Origin: Nocardioides cremeus
GTDB lineage: Bacteria > Actinomycetota > Actinomycetes > Propionibacteriales > Nocardioidaceae
Length of the DNA: 64,000 bases
Assembly (NCBI RefSeq): GCF_030518195.1
Contig: NZ_JAULSC010000001.1
Coordinates: 124,001 to 188,000 of the forward strand
Direction of reading: 5' to 3'
The stretch's first letter is position 1, and every line of letters starts with the position of its first letter. The position numbers and the translations under genes are program-made. The notes under the pieces were generated by a model. It was not told the DNA's origin and did no database searches. It saw only the letters and a program-made list of their open reading frames with translations. Shown here piece after piece: positions 8,243 to 15,911 of this stretch.

Positions 8243-9813
8243 TACCGCCCCGGCTCCGGCACCGGACCGAAGTCCTGGTGGCACTCCTCCGCTCCGCGAC
8301 AGGCCGAGAGGATCGTCGTGCGACGGGCCAGCTCGGCCTCGACGGCTGCGTAGCGCTCGCGGCCGGCGACCGACTGCACCTGCTCCGGGTCGCGGTCGCG
8401 GTCGTAGAGCTCGACGACGCCGTCGTGGTAGCGGGCGTAGGTGTAGCGGTCGGTGCGCAGCCCGCGGTAGAGCCAGCCGGTCTTGCCGGTCTCGGGCTTG
8501 TAGGGCCCGCCCTGGAGCAGCACCCCGCCGGGGTAGAGCTCCTCCTCCTCGAGGCCCTGCCACAGGTCGAGCAGGGACGTGCCGTCGGTCAGCAGGCCCG
8601 GCTCGGCTCCGGCGATGTCGAGGAAGGTCGGGACCAGGTCGACGATGGTGGCCGTGGCGCTGGTCCGGGTGCCCGGCTCGATGCCGGGCCCGCGGACCAG
8701 CATCGGGGTCCGCACGCTCTCCTCGTAGGGCAGGATCTTGCCGAACCAGCGGTGCTCGCCGAGCTGGAAGCCATTGTCGGTGACGAAGACGAGGTAGGTG
8801 TTGTCGAGCTCGCCCTGCGCGCGCAGCTCCTCGACCAGAGGGGCGACGGTCTCGTCGAGGCTGGACAGTGCGCTGGCGCGCCCGCGGGCCGTGCGCACCA
8901 CCGTCTTCTCCGACATCTTGGGCTGGCGGGCGACCAGGCCCTGCTTGTCGGAGACGTCCTCCTCGTTGAAGGCGGGCGACTCGATGACCGAGCGGGCCAG
9001 CTCGTCGGCGGCGTCCTGGTGGGGGGTCTTGCCCGTGCGCTCCTGCTCGGCGAGCGCCGACGGCGAGGAGCGCGGCGGCTCGAGGCCGCAGGTGTCCTTC
9101 TCGCAGGTGTCGCGGCGGCGCGAGGGGTGCGGGGCGAAGTGGCTGACCCACATGAAGAAGGGCTCGTCGTCCTGGCTGAGCTCGTCGACGTACTCGACGG
9201 CCTTCTCGCCGACGTAGTCGGTGTAGTAGCCGTCGACGTCGACCACCTCGTCGCCGTCGAACTGCTTGAAGTCGTAGTAGTCGGCGAAGCCGTGGCTGGT
9301 GGCGTCGAAGATGTCCCAGCCGGGGTCGCGGCCGTCCTTGTAGGAGTAGCCGTTGAGCATCTTGCCCAGGAAGGCCGTGCGGTAGCCCGCGTCCTGCAAC
9401 CAGACCCCGACGTGCTCGCTCTCGTCGAAGGCCTTGTAGCCGCCCTGCGGCGGGAAGTTGCCGCGCACCCCGTTGTTCTGGGCCAGCTGGCCGGTCATCA
9501 GCTCGGCACGCGCCGGGCAGCACAGCGGGTGCGGGGTCAGGGCGTTGTCGAAGGTGATCCCCTCGCCGCCGATCAACCGCTCGACCTCGGGCAGGAACTG
9601 CATCTCGTCGAGGCGCTGGTCGTCGCTGGAGACCAGGATGATGTTGGGTCGTTCCCGGGTCAGGAAGCCCGGCGCCTCCCGCGCGCCGGTGCTGCCGGGC
9701 GGGGGCGGGTCGGTGCGGAGGTCGGTGACCGCGGCGACCGTGAGCAGCACCACGAACGCCGTGAGTGCGGCCAGGACGGGCCGCGGTACGCGCGGCGGGG
9801 AGAGCGAAGGCAC
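8242..9813 (-). CDS. Membrane-anchored sulfatase-family hydrolase
   Basis: A 523-residue alkaline-phosphatase-superfamily protein. An N-terminal membrane anchor (about residues 12-30, LAALTAFVVLLTVAAV) leads into the sulfatase domain. The metal site begins at NIILVSSDDQ and the formylglycine motif is CCPAR (Cys about residue 98). FVTDNGFQLGEHRWFGK carries the second metal-binding region. The GTG at 9813 is chosen because a GAGG lies 6 nt upstream; a longer GTG at 9849 overlaps a probable -10. The substrate is not evident, but coupling to an O-acyltransferase suggests a sulfated or phosphorylated surface glycan. Confidence 0.88.
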   Translation of the reverse strand: MPSLSPPRVPRPVLAALTAFVVLLTVAAVTDLRTDPPPPGSTGAREAPGFLTRERPNIILVSSDDQRLDEMQFLPEVERLIGGEGITFDNALTPHPLCCPARAELMTGQLAQNNGVRGNFPPQGGYKAFDESEHVGVWLQDAGYRTAFLGKMLNGYSYKDGRDPGWDIFDATSHGFADYYDFKQFDGDEVVDVDGYYTDYVGEKAVEYVDELSQDDEPFFMWVSHFAPHPSRRRDTCEKDTCGLEPPRSSPSALAEQERTGKTPHQDAADELARSVIESPAFNEEDVSDKQGLVARQPKMSEKTVVRTARGRASALSSLDETVAPLVEELRAQGELDNTYLVFVTDNGFQLGEHRWFGKILPYEESVRTPMLVRGPGIEPGTRTSATATIVDLVPTFLDIAGAEPGLLTDGTSLLDLWQGLEEEELYPGGVLLQGGPYKPETGKTGWLYRGLRTDRYTYARYHDGVVELYDRDRDPEQVQSVAGRERYAAVEAELARRTTILSACRGAEECHQDFGPVPEPGR

Positions 9814-9988
9814 GCCAGACCTCGGGATCGGGGATGGGTGTCGTCCCACGGTACCGACGCCCCAGGGACGCGGACGAAATGACGAGGTCCCGGTCCCCGG
9901 GGCAACCTTCCGTCATCCTCAGGTGGTCCACCAGGACATGACCACCACCACCGGGACGCGCTCGGGCCCGTCCCGCCCAGGAGGAGCC

Positions 9989-10540
9989 GTGGCACCACGA
10001 CCGGGCGACGCGCCCGTCGTCTTCGACGAGTTCGTGCTGGCCCGCTCCTCCAGCCTGCTGCGCACGGCGTACCTGCTCACCCACGACCACGCCCTGGCCG
10101 AGGACCTGCTGCAGACCGCCTTGGCCAAGGCCTGGTTCGCCTGGGAGCGCATCGACCAGCACGAGGCCTACGTGCGCCGGATCCTGGTCACCACCTACGC
10201 GACCTGGTGGCGGCGGCGCTGGAACGGCGAGCACCCCACCGACGAGCTGCCCGAGACCGGTGGTCCCCACCCGCCGGGCCCGACCGACCCCGGCGACGCC
10301 GTCGGGCAGCGCCACGACCTGTGGAGCGCCATGGAGCGGCTGCCGCGCCGCCAGCGGGCCGTGGTGGTGCTGCGCTACTTCGAGGACCTCACCGAGGCCC
10401 AGACCGCCCAGGTGCTCGGCTGCTCGGTCGGCACCGTCAAGAGCCAGGCGTCGAAGGCCTTCGCCAAGCTGCGCATCGACCCGTCCCTGGCGCCCGTCCC
10501 CAGCACCACGTCCGTGACCGAGACCGAGGACCGCTCATGA
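9989..10540 (+). CDS. SigE-family (SigE70) ECF RNA polymerase sigma factor
   Basis: A 183-residue ECF sigma factor. Region 2 opens with FDEFVLARSSSLLRTAYLLT (about residues 11-30) and region 4 contains LTEAQTAQVLGCSVGTVKSQ (about 143-162). The GTG at 9989 has a strong AGGAGG 4 nt upstream and gives the family's usual N-terminus; an in-frame ATG at 9938 would add 17 poorly conserved residues. It overlaps the following membrane-protein gene by ATGA, the usual arrangement for a sigma factor and its regulator. Confidence 0.92.
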   Translation: MAPRPGDAPVVFDEFVLARSSSLLRTAYLLTHDHALAEDLLQTALAKAWFAWERIDQHEAYVRRILVTTYATWWRRRWNGEHPTDELPETGGPHPPGPTDPGDAVGQRHDLWSAMERLPRRQRAVVVLRYFEDLTEAQTAQVLGCSVGTVKSQASKAFAKLRIDPSLAPVPSTTSVTETEDRS

Positions 10541-11883
10541 GCACCGTCGACGACCTGCGCAGCACCCTCGAGGACCGGGCCCGGGCGGTGGACGACCCCG
10601 GTGCCTCACCGCGGGTCGTGGCCGTGCACGAGCGGGTGCGCGGGCTGCGCCGCCGGCGCCGCGCGGCGGCGGGGGCGCTGGCCGCGGTGGTGGTCGCGGC
10701 CGGTGTCGGCCTGGCTGCGCTGGGTCCTGTCGGTGGTGGTGACGGCCCGGCGCCGGCCGAGGGGCCGCGCACGCTCGCGGGCCAGGAGGTGCCGGCGACG
10801 GTGTCGCTCCTCGGGGTGCGGTACGACTTCGAGACGGCCGTCGAGGTCGACGTCAGCGAGGGGACCGCACGGGTCTCCTTCGAGCCCGGCGAGCAGCCGG
10901 TCGCGGTGTCCCTGGTGGCCTCGGGGCTCGACGGCGGTACGGCGACGCTCGTCGACTCCGGCGACGGTGTCGCGCGCTCGCTGGGTGCGGGCTCCGTGGA
11001 GCGACCGGTCCCGCTCCCGTCCTCCGGCACGTCGCTGCGGGTCGTCCTCGACGACGTGGGCCCGGACGCGCAGGTCGCCCTGGCGGTCTACCAGCGGGGC
11101 GACGAGCCGCCGGCCGGGGTGGTGGCGCCGGGAGGGGACGCCTGGTTCCGCGCCGAGCGCGCGGGCGAGCCGCTCCTGGGCGGCGGGTTCACGGACCCCG
11201 GCGGCAACGAGCTGCAGGTGCGCTTCGAGCTCGACGAGCGCCAGCGCGTGCGGTTCTCCAGCTACTGCACGGCGGACGCCCCCGGCGCCTGGGTGAACAT
11301 CGACATCGACGACCAGCCCGGGTTCTCGCGGACGTCCTGCGACGAGGACGCCCCCGCCGACGCCTCGGGCAGCTGGGGCTCGCCGGCCGGGCCCCTCGGC
11401 GCCGGCACGCACACGATGCGCGTCTACCTCACCCGCGGCTCGGAGGGCCCGCTGCTGGAGGACCCCGACGCCCTGCTCGGCGTCGCGGCGTACGCCGAGC
11501 CCGAGACGGTGGAGGTGGCGGAGGCGGAGATGGACCGGGTCATCGAGGTCGACGGCCGGTTGTGGGAGCTCGACGCGGCCCTGCCGGCCACCCGCGACGG
11601 GGAGCCGGTGGCCCGTCGCGTCGAGTCGTCGCCCGGACCGCGCGTGGTCGGCTTCGCCGCCCGGGGCGGGATCGTGGGTCTGCGCGTCGAGGGCGGCGGG
11701 GCCGGCAGCAGGGGCCTGGGGTCGTCGCTCATCGACGCCCGGGGTGGCGCCAGCACCATCGTCGGGACCCTGCTCGGCGGCGACGACTACGAGCTGTCGC
11801 TGCGCGAGGACCGGGGGCGTCCCACGCAGGGGACGATCGTGCTCTACCGACCGGTGTTCGCGGCCGCTGACGGACAGCGGTAA
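10537..11883 (+). CDS. Single-span membrane protein, probable partner of the upstream ECF sigma factor
   Basis: 448 residues. A short charged cytoplasmic N-terminus (residues 1-45, ending RGLRRRRRAAAG) precedes one membrane span (about 46-65, ALAAVVVAAGVGLAALGPV) and a long extracytoplasmic beta-rich region with two or three repeated domains. I do not recognise the outer domains. The ATG overlaps the sigma factor stop (ATGA). This layout is typical of anti-sigma or sigma-associated sensors of the SigE70 group, but no zinc-type HxxxCxxC motif is present, so an anti-sigma role is inferred from position only. Confidence 0.8.
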   Translation: MSTVDDLRSTLEDRARAVDDPGASPRVVAVHERVRGLRRRRRAAAGALAAVVVAAGVGLAALGPVGGGDGPAPAEGPRTLAGQEVPATVSLLGVRYDFETAVEVDVSEGTARVSFEPGEQPVAVSLVASGLDGGTATLVDSGDGVARSLGAGSVERPVPLPSSGTSLRVVLDDVGPDAQVALAVYQRGDEPPAGVVAPGGDAWFRAERAGEPLLGGGFTDPGGNELQVRFELDERQRVRFSSYCTADAPGAWVNIDIDDQPGFSRTSCDEDAPADASGSWGSPAGPLGAGTHTMRVYLTRGSEGPLLEDPDALLGVAAYAEPETVEVAEAEMDRVIEVDGRLWELDAALPATRDGEPVARRVESSPGPRVVGFAARGGIVGLRVEGGGAGSRGLGSSLIDARGGASTIVGTLLGGDDYELSLREDRGRPTQGTIVLYRPVFAAADGQR

Positions 11884-11902
11884 AGTCGTCTCCTTGCCGC
11901 GA

Positions 11903-11933
11903 CCCCGACCGGTCCGGCGCCGGTCCCGCGGGG
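11903..11933. repeat. Inverted repeat upstream of helR
   Basis: CCCC-GACCGG / loop of 7 / CCGGTC-(CGC)-GGGG, with a nested perfect palindrome CCGGCGCCGG. It lies between the sigma-partner gene and helR, about 35 nt before the helR start. It could be a terminator for the upstream operon or a regulatory site for helR. It does not resemble the GGGGCTTGCGGCAAGCCCC rifamycin-associated element. Confidence 0.5.
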
Positions 11934-11967
11934 CCGGCAGGCAGCAGCACGTCGAGGAGAGCACGCG

Positions 11968-14178
11968 TTGAGCGACGATCTCGCAGCGCAGGAGACCGCG
12001 CGCGAACAGGCGTACGTCGACAAGGTCTACGCGCAGCTCACGCTGTCGTCGGCCGCGGCCCAGGCGCTGGCCCGCGAGGGCCACGACCGGGGCCGGCTGG
12101 GCCACGAGGGCGGCCTCGTCGAGCGGGACGCGATGGTCTTCCAGGCCGCGCGGCGCATCGCCCAGCTCGACGCCGCCCACGAGGGCCTGGTCTTCGGCCG
12201 GCTCGACCTGCACCCCGACCTCGACCCGCAGCCGCGCTACATCGGGCGCATCGGCCTGCGTGACGCCGAGCGCGACTCGCTGCTCATCGACTGGCGCGCC
12301 CCGGCCGCCGCGGTGTTCTACCAGGCCACGGCGGCCACGCCCCAGCAGGTGATCCGCCGCCGGGTGCTGCGCTCGGACGGCCCGAAGGTCGTCGGGGTCG
12401 AGGACGAGCTGCTCGACGCCGAGGCCCTGGAGGAGACCGGCGCCGACCTGCCGATCATCGGTGAGGGCGCGCTGATGGCGCAGCTCTCGCGCGCCCGGGA
12501 CCGCACGATGCACTCGATCGTGGCGACCATCCAGGCCGAGCAGGACCAGGCGATCCGCGCGCCCAGCAAGGGTGTCGTGTCGATCTCCGGCGGCCCCGGC
12601 GTCGGTAAGACGGTCGTGGCGCTGCACCGCGCGGCGTACCTGCTCTACACCGACCGGCGCCGCTACGAGACCGGTGGCGTGCTGATCGTCGGCCCCAGCG
12701 GCGTCTTCATGCGCTACATCGAGCGGGTGCTGCCCAGCCTCGGCGAGACCGCTGTGGCGCTGCGCTCGCTCGGCGAGGTCGTCGACGGCGTGCGCGCCAC
12801 CCGCCACGACGAGCCGTCGGTGGCCGACGTGAAGGGTGCAGCCCGGATGGCCGAGGTCGTGCGCCGCCTCGCGCGCCAGCAGGCGCCCGGCAGCCCCACC
12901 GAGTTCCGCGTCTTCTACCGCGACGACGTGCTGGTGCTCGACCGCGGCCTGCTCGGCCGGGTCCGTCGCCAGCTGATGTCGCAGGGCCGGCGCAACCGCC
13001 AGCTGCCGCGGGTGCCCGGGATGCTGCTCGACGCCCTGTGGCGCCAGGTGCGCGGCGAGCGCGGTCGCGAGCGTGGCCGCTCCTCCTTCGACGAGGACCT
13101 GCTGGGCGACCAGAAGTTCCTCGACTTCGTCACCGCCTGGTGGCCGCCGCTCGACGCCCCGACGGTGCTGGCCTGGCTGCGCGACCCCGAGGTGCTGGCG
13201 CGGGTCGCCGAGGGCGTGCTCTCGGCCGAGGAGCAGCGGGTGCTCGCGAAGTCGTGGGCCGACCTGCCCGAGCACCCCGTCGGCAAGGACCTCACGGTGC
13301 AGGACGTGCCGCTGCTCGACGAGCTGCGCTACGCGCTGGGCGACGTGCCCGAGCGCACCGACGACGAGGCCTCGCTCGCCGACACCTCGCTGCTCGAGGG
13401 TGGGCACGACATGGCCGAGCTGATGACGGCCGCCGACCGCGAGTACGCGCCGACCGGCCGCGCCTGGACCGCGCCGACGCACAAGATCGACGACGACCCG
13501 TTCGCGCACGTGCTCATCGACGAGGCGCAGGACCTCACGCCGATGCAGTGGCGGATGGTCGGTCGCCGAGGGCGCACCGCGTCGTGGACCATCGTCGGCG
13601 ACCCCGCTCAGTCGTCGTGGCCGGTGCCCGACGAGGCGGCCGCCGCGCGCGCCGAGGCGATCGAGGGCAAGGCGCTGCACGAGTTCCACCTCTCCACCAA
13701 CTACCGCAACTCCTCCGAGATCTACGCCCACGCCGCGGCGTACGCCGAGCGGGTCGGCCTCGACGCCGACCTGCCGACCGCGGTGCGCTCGACCGGCGTG
13801 GAGCCGCGGGTCGTCGAGGACGTCCCCGACCTCGAGGCCGCGGTGCGCGAGGCCGTCGTCGACCTGGCGGGCCGGGTGGCCGGCACCGTCGGCGTCGTGG
13901 TCCCCGCCGCTCGCCGCTCCGAGGTCAACGCCTGGCTGGCGTCGTGGCCCGAGCTCGGGGACGACGCGCGGGGTGCCCGCGCGGCCATCGACTCCTCGGT
14001 CACGCCGTCGGGCGAGGACCGGGTCGTGGTGCTCACCGGCCTCGACACCAAGGGGCTGGAGTTCGACGGCATCGTGGTCGTGCGGCCCCAGGAGATCGAG
14101 GACGAGTCGCAGACCGGGCGGGCGACACTCTACGTGGTGCTCACCCGCGCGACCCAGCTGCTCACGACGGTGTCCTGA
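11968..14178 (+). CDS. helR: RNA polymerase recycling helicase-like ATPase HelR (HelD family)
   Basis: A 736-residue superfamily-1 ATPase with an N-terminal coiled-coil-like arm (residues 1-60). The Walker A motif is GGPGVGKT (about residues 208-215), Walker B is LIDEAQD (about 514-520), and NYRNS and a C-terminal VVLTRATQLL helicase motif follow. Members of the HelR/HelD group bind RNA polymerase rather than DNA, remove it from stalled complexes and protect against rifamycins in actinobacteria. The start is a TTG with GAGGAGA 7 nt upstream. The 3' end overlaps the convergent WYL gene by 17 bp. Function in rifamycin tolerance here is inference from the family. Confidence 0.9.
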   Translation: MSDDLAAQETAREQAYVDKVYAQLTLSSAAAQALAREGHDRGRLGHEGGLVERDAMVFQAARRIAQLDAAHEGLVFGRLDLHPDLDPQPRYIGRIGLRDAERDSLLIDWRAPAAAVFYQATAATPQQVIRRRVLRSDGPKVVGVEDELLDAEALEETGADLPIIGEGALMAQLSRARDRTMHSIVATIQAEQDQAIRAPSKGVVSISGGPGVGKTVVALHRAAYLLYTDRRRYETGGVLIVGPSGVFMRYIERVLPSLGETAVALRSLGEVVDGVRATRHDEPSVADVKGAARMAEVVRRLARQQAPGSPTEFRVFYRDDVLVLDRGLLGRVRRQLMSQGRRNRQLPRVPGMLLDALWRQVRGERGRERGRSSFDEDLLGDQKFLDFVTAWWPPLDAPTVLAWLRDPEVLARVAEGVLSAEEQRVLAKSWADLPEHPVGKDLTVQDVPLLDELRYALGDVPERTDDEASLADTSLLEGGHDMAELMTAADREYAPTGRAWTAPTHKIDDDPFAHVLIDEAQDLTPMQWRMVGRRGRTASWTIVGDPAQSSWPVPDEAAAARAEAIEGKALHEFHLSTNYRNSSEIYAHAAAYAERVGLDADLPTAVRSTGVEPRVVEDVPDLEAAVREAVVDLAGRVAGTVGVVVPAARRSEVNAWLASWPELGDDARGARAAIDSSVTPSGEDRVVVLTGLDTKGLEFDGIVVVRPQEIEDESQTGRATLYVVLTRATQLLTTVS

Positions 14179-15121
14179 GCGAGCGCGCCAGCCGCGCCGC
14201 CACCGCGGCGACGGCGGCGCGCAGCTCGGGCCCGCCCTCGACGGTGGTCTCGAAGGGCAGACCGGCCAACCACTCACCGGCGTACATCGCGGGGTTGCTG
14301 GTGCTGCCGACGACCAGGCAGCGCTCCTCGTCGAGGGGCTCGAGCCGGCCCATGGTGGGTCGCAGCCACGGGGCCACCTGGTCGGCCGGGGCGTGGACGA
14401 CCACCCGGGTCTCGTGCTCCCACCCGGAGGCGAGGTGCTCCTCGAGCACGGCGACCGGGTCGAGCCCCTCGGGGGCCTCGAAGGCCCGCGTGCCCTCCTC
14501 GACGGTGCTGACCCGGTCGATGCGGTAGGTGCGCACGGCGTCGGCGTGGTGCGCGAAGCACAGCAGGTACCACCGGCCGTGGCGCACGACCACCGACCAC
14601 GGGTCGACCTCGAAGGTGTGGCTGCGGCCCGCGGCGCTGCGGTAGCCGATGCGGGTGGTGTGCTGCCGACCCACCGCCTCGACGAGGGCGCTGGTGATCG
14701 CGGGTTCGGGGCGGTCCCCGCGCTCGGGCACGGCATGGGCGTGCGCGCGCATCGCCGCCGCCTGCCGGCCGACCTGCCTCGGCAGGGCGCGCACCAGCTT
14801 GGCGAGGCCGGAGCCGACGGGGTCGTCGTCGTCGGCGACGGCGTGGCGCCCGTCGAGGACCGCCATCACGAGGCCGAGGGCCTCGGTGGCGGTGAAGACC
14901 AGCGGCGGCAGCCGCACCCCGCGACCGAGGCGGTAGCCGCCGTAGGGGCCCCGCACCGACTCGACCGGGATGCCGGCCTCGCGCAGCACCGCCACGTAGC
15001 GCCGGGCGGCGCGGTCGGAGACCCCGAGCCGCTCGGCGAGCTGGCCCGCGGTGCAGCCGGGCCGCTCCTGCAGGACCTCCAGGGTGCGCAGGGCCCGCGC
15101 GGTGGGGCTGGTGCCGTCCAT
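14162..15121 (-). CDS. WYL-domain transcriptional regulator (YafY/PafC type)
   Basis: 319 residues. The N-terminal winged helix-turn-helix (about residues 8-65) contains TAGQLAERLGVSDRAARRYV. The central WYL domain (about 150-230) has GRWYLLCFAHHADAVRTYRIDRV, and a C-terminal extension (WCX type) follows. WYL proteins respond to nucleic-acid or small-molecule ligands. The gene is divergent from the alpha/beta hydrolase gene with 69 nt between starts, so that hydrolase is its likely target. Confidence 0.92.
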   Translation of the reverse strand: MDGTSPTARALRTLEVLQERPGCTAGQLAERLGVSDRAARRYVAVLREAGIPVESVRGPYGGYRLGRGVRLPPLVFTATEALGLVMAVLDGRHAVADDDDPVGSGLAKLVRALPRQVGRQAAAMRAHAHAVPERGDRPEPAITSALVEAVGRQHTTRIGYRSAAGRSHTFEVDPWSVVVRHGRWYLLCFAHHADAVRTYRIDRVSTVEEGTRAFEAPEGLDPVAVLEEHLASGWEHETRVVVHAPADQVAPWLRPTMGRLEPLDEERCLVVGSTSNPAMYAGEWLAGLPFETTVEGGPELRAAVAAVAARLARSLRTPS

Positions 15122-15178
15122 CGGCCCACCGTCCCACCGACTCGTGTGATGCGGAAGCAGAACGTCCGGAACTGCCTT

Positions 15179-15184
15179 TACCGT
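15179..15184 (+). promoter_or_regulatory. -10 hexamer TACCGT of a leaderless promoter
   Basis: The hexamer ends 6 nt before the ATG of the alpha/beta hydrolase gene and no Shine-Dalgarno sequence is present. Transcription is expected to begin at or next to the start codon. Confidence 0.55.
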
Positions 15185-15190
15185 CGCCGC

Positions 15191-15868
15191 ATGGACATCA
15201 TCCTCATCGCCGGCATGTGGCTCGACGCGACCGCCTGGCACGAGGTCGTGCCCGAGCTCGAGCGGCTCGGCCACCGACCCGTCGCCCTGACCCTGCCCGG
15301 CCAGGGCGACGGCGACACCGCTGCGACGTACGACGACCAGGTGGCCACCATCGTCTCGGCCGTCGACGCGGCCGACGGACCGGTGGTCGTGGTCGGCCAC
15401 TCCGCGGCCTGCGCCCTGGCCTGGGTGGCTGCCGACGCGCGCCCGGAGAAGGTGGCGCGCGTGGTCCTGGTCGGAGGGATGCCCAACGCCGACGGCGAGA
15501 CCTACTTCGGCTTCTTCGAGCCCGTCGACGGGGTGGTCGCGTTCCCGGGCTGGGAGCCCTTCGAGGGCCCGGACTCCGACGACATGTCGGCCGAGCTCAA
15601 GGCGCGGGTGGCGCGCGGTGCGGTCGCGGTGCCGGCCGCGGTCACCCGGGGCGTGGTGCGCCTGCACGACGAGCGCCGCTACGAGGTGCCGGTGACCATG
15701 GTCTGCCCGGAGTTCACGCCCGAGCAGGCCCGGGAGTGGGTCGAGGGCGGCGACGTCCCCGAGCTGGCCCGGGCCCGGCAGGTCGACTACGTCGACATCG
15801 ACTCGGGGCACTGGCCGATGCACACCCGGCCCCGCGAGCTGGCCCGTCTGCTGGCCGACCTGTCCTGA
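15191..15868 (+). CDS. Alpha/beta hydrolase
   Basis: A 225-residue alpha/beta-hydrolase-fold protein. The nucleophile elbow is VGHSAA (Ser about residue 65). A late acidic residue and the His in IDSGHWPMHTRP (about 206) complete the triad. There is no signal peptide, so it is cytoplasmic. Close relatives include esterases and chloroperoxidase-like proteins; the substrate cannot be read from the sequence. It is probably controlled by the divergent WYL regulator. Confidence 0.88.
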   Translation: MDIILIAGMWLDATAWHEVVPELERLGHRPVALTLPGQGDGDTAATYDDQVATIVSAVDAADGPVVVVGHSAACALAWVAADARPEKVARVVLVGGMPNADGETYFGFFEPVDGVVAFPGWEPFEGPDSDDMSAELKARVARGAVAVPAAVTRGVVRLHDERRYEVPVTMVCPEFTPEQAREWVEGGDVPELARARQVDYVDIDSGHWPMHTRPRELARLLADLS

Positions 15869-15898
15869 GCCGCGGAGGGGCGCGCCGCGGGGCGCAAC

Positions 15899-15904
15899 TA
15901 GGCT
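15899..15904 (+). promoter_or_regulatory. -10 hexamer TAGGCT of a leaderless promoter
   Basis: It ends 7 nt before the ATG of the anthranilate-synthase-family gene. There is no SD sequence, only GGGG directly before the ATG. Confidence 0.5.
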
Positions 15905-15911
15905 GCGGGGC

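Noticed and set aside
11884..11967. Rifamycin-associated element upstream of helR
   Set aside because: The leader contains a different palindrome, and no GGGGCTTGC...GCAAGCCCC sequence could be found.
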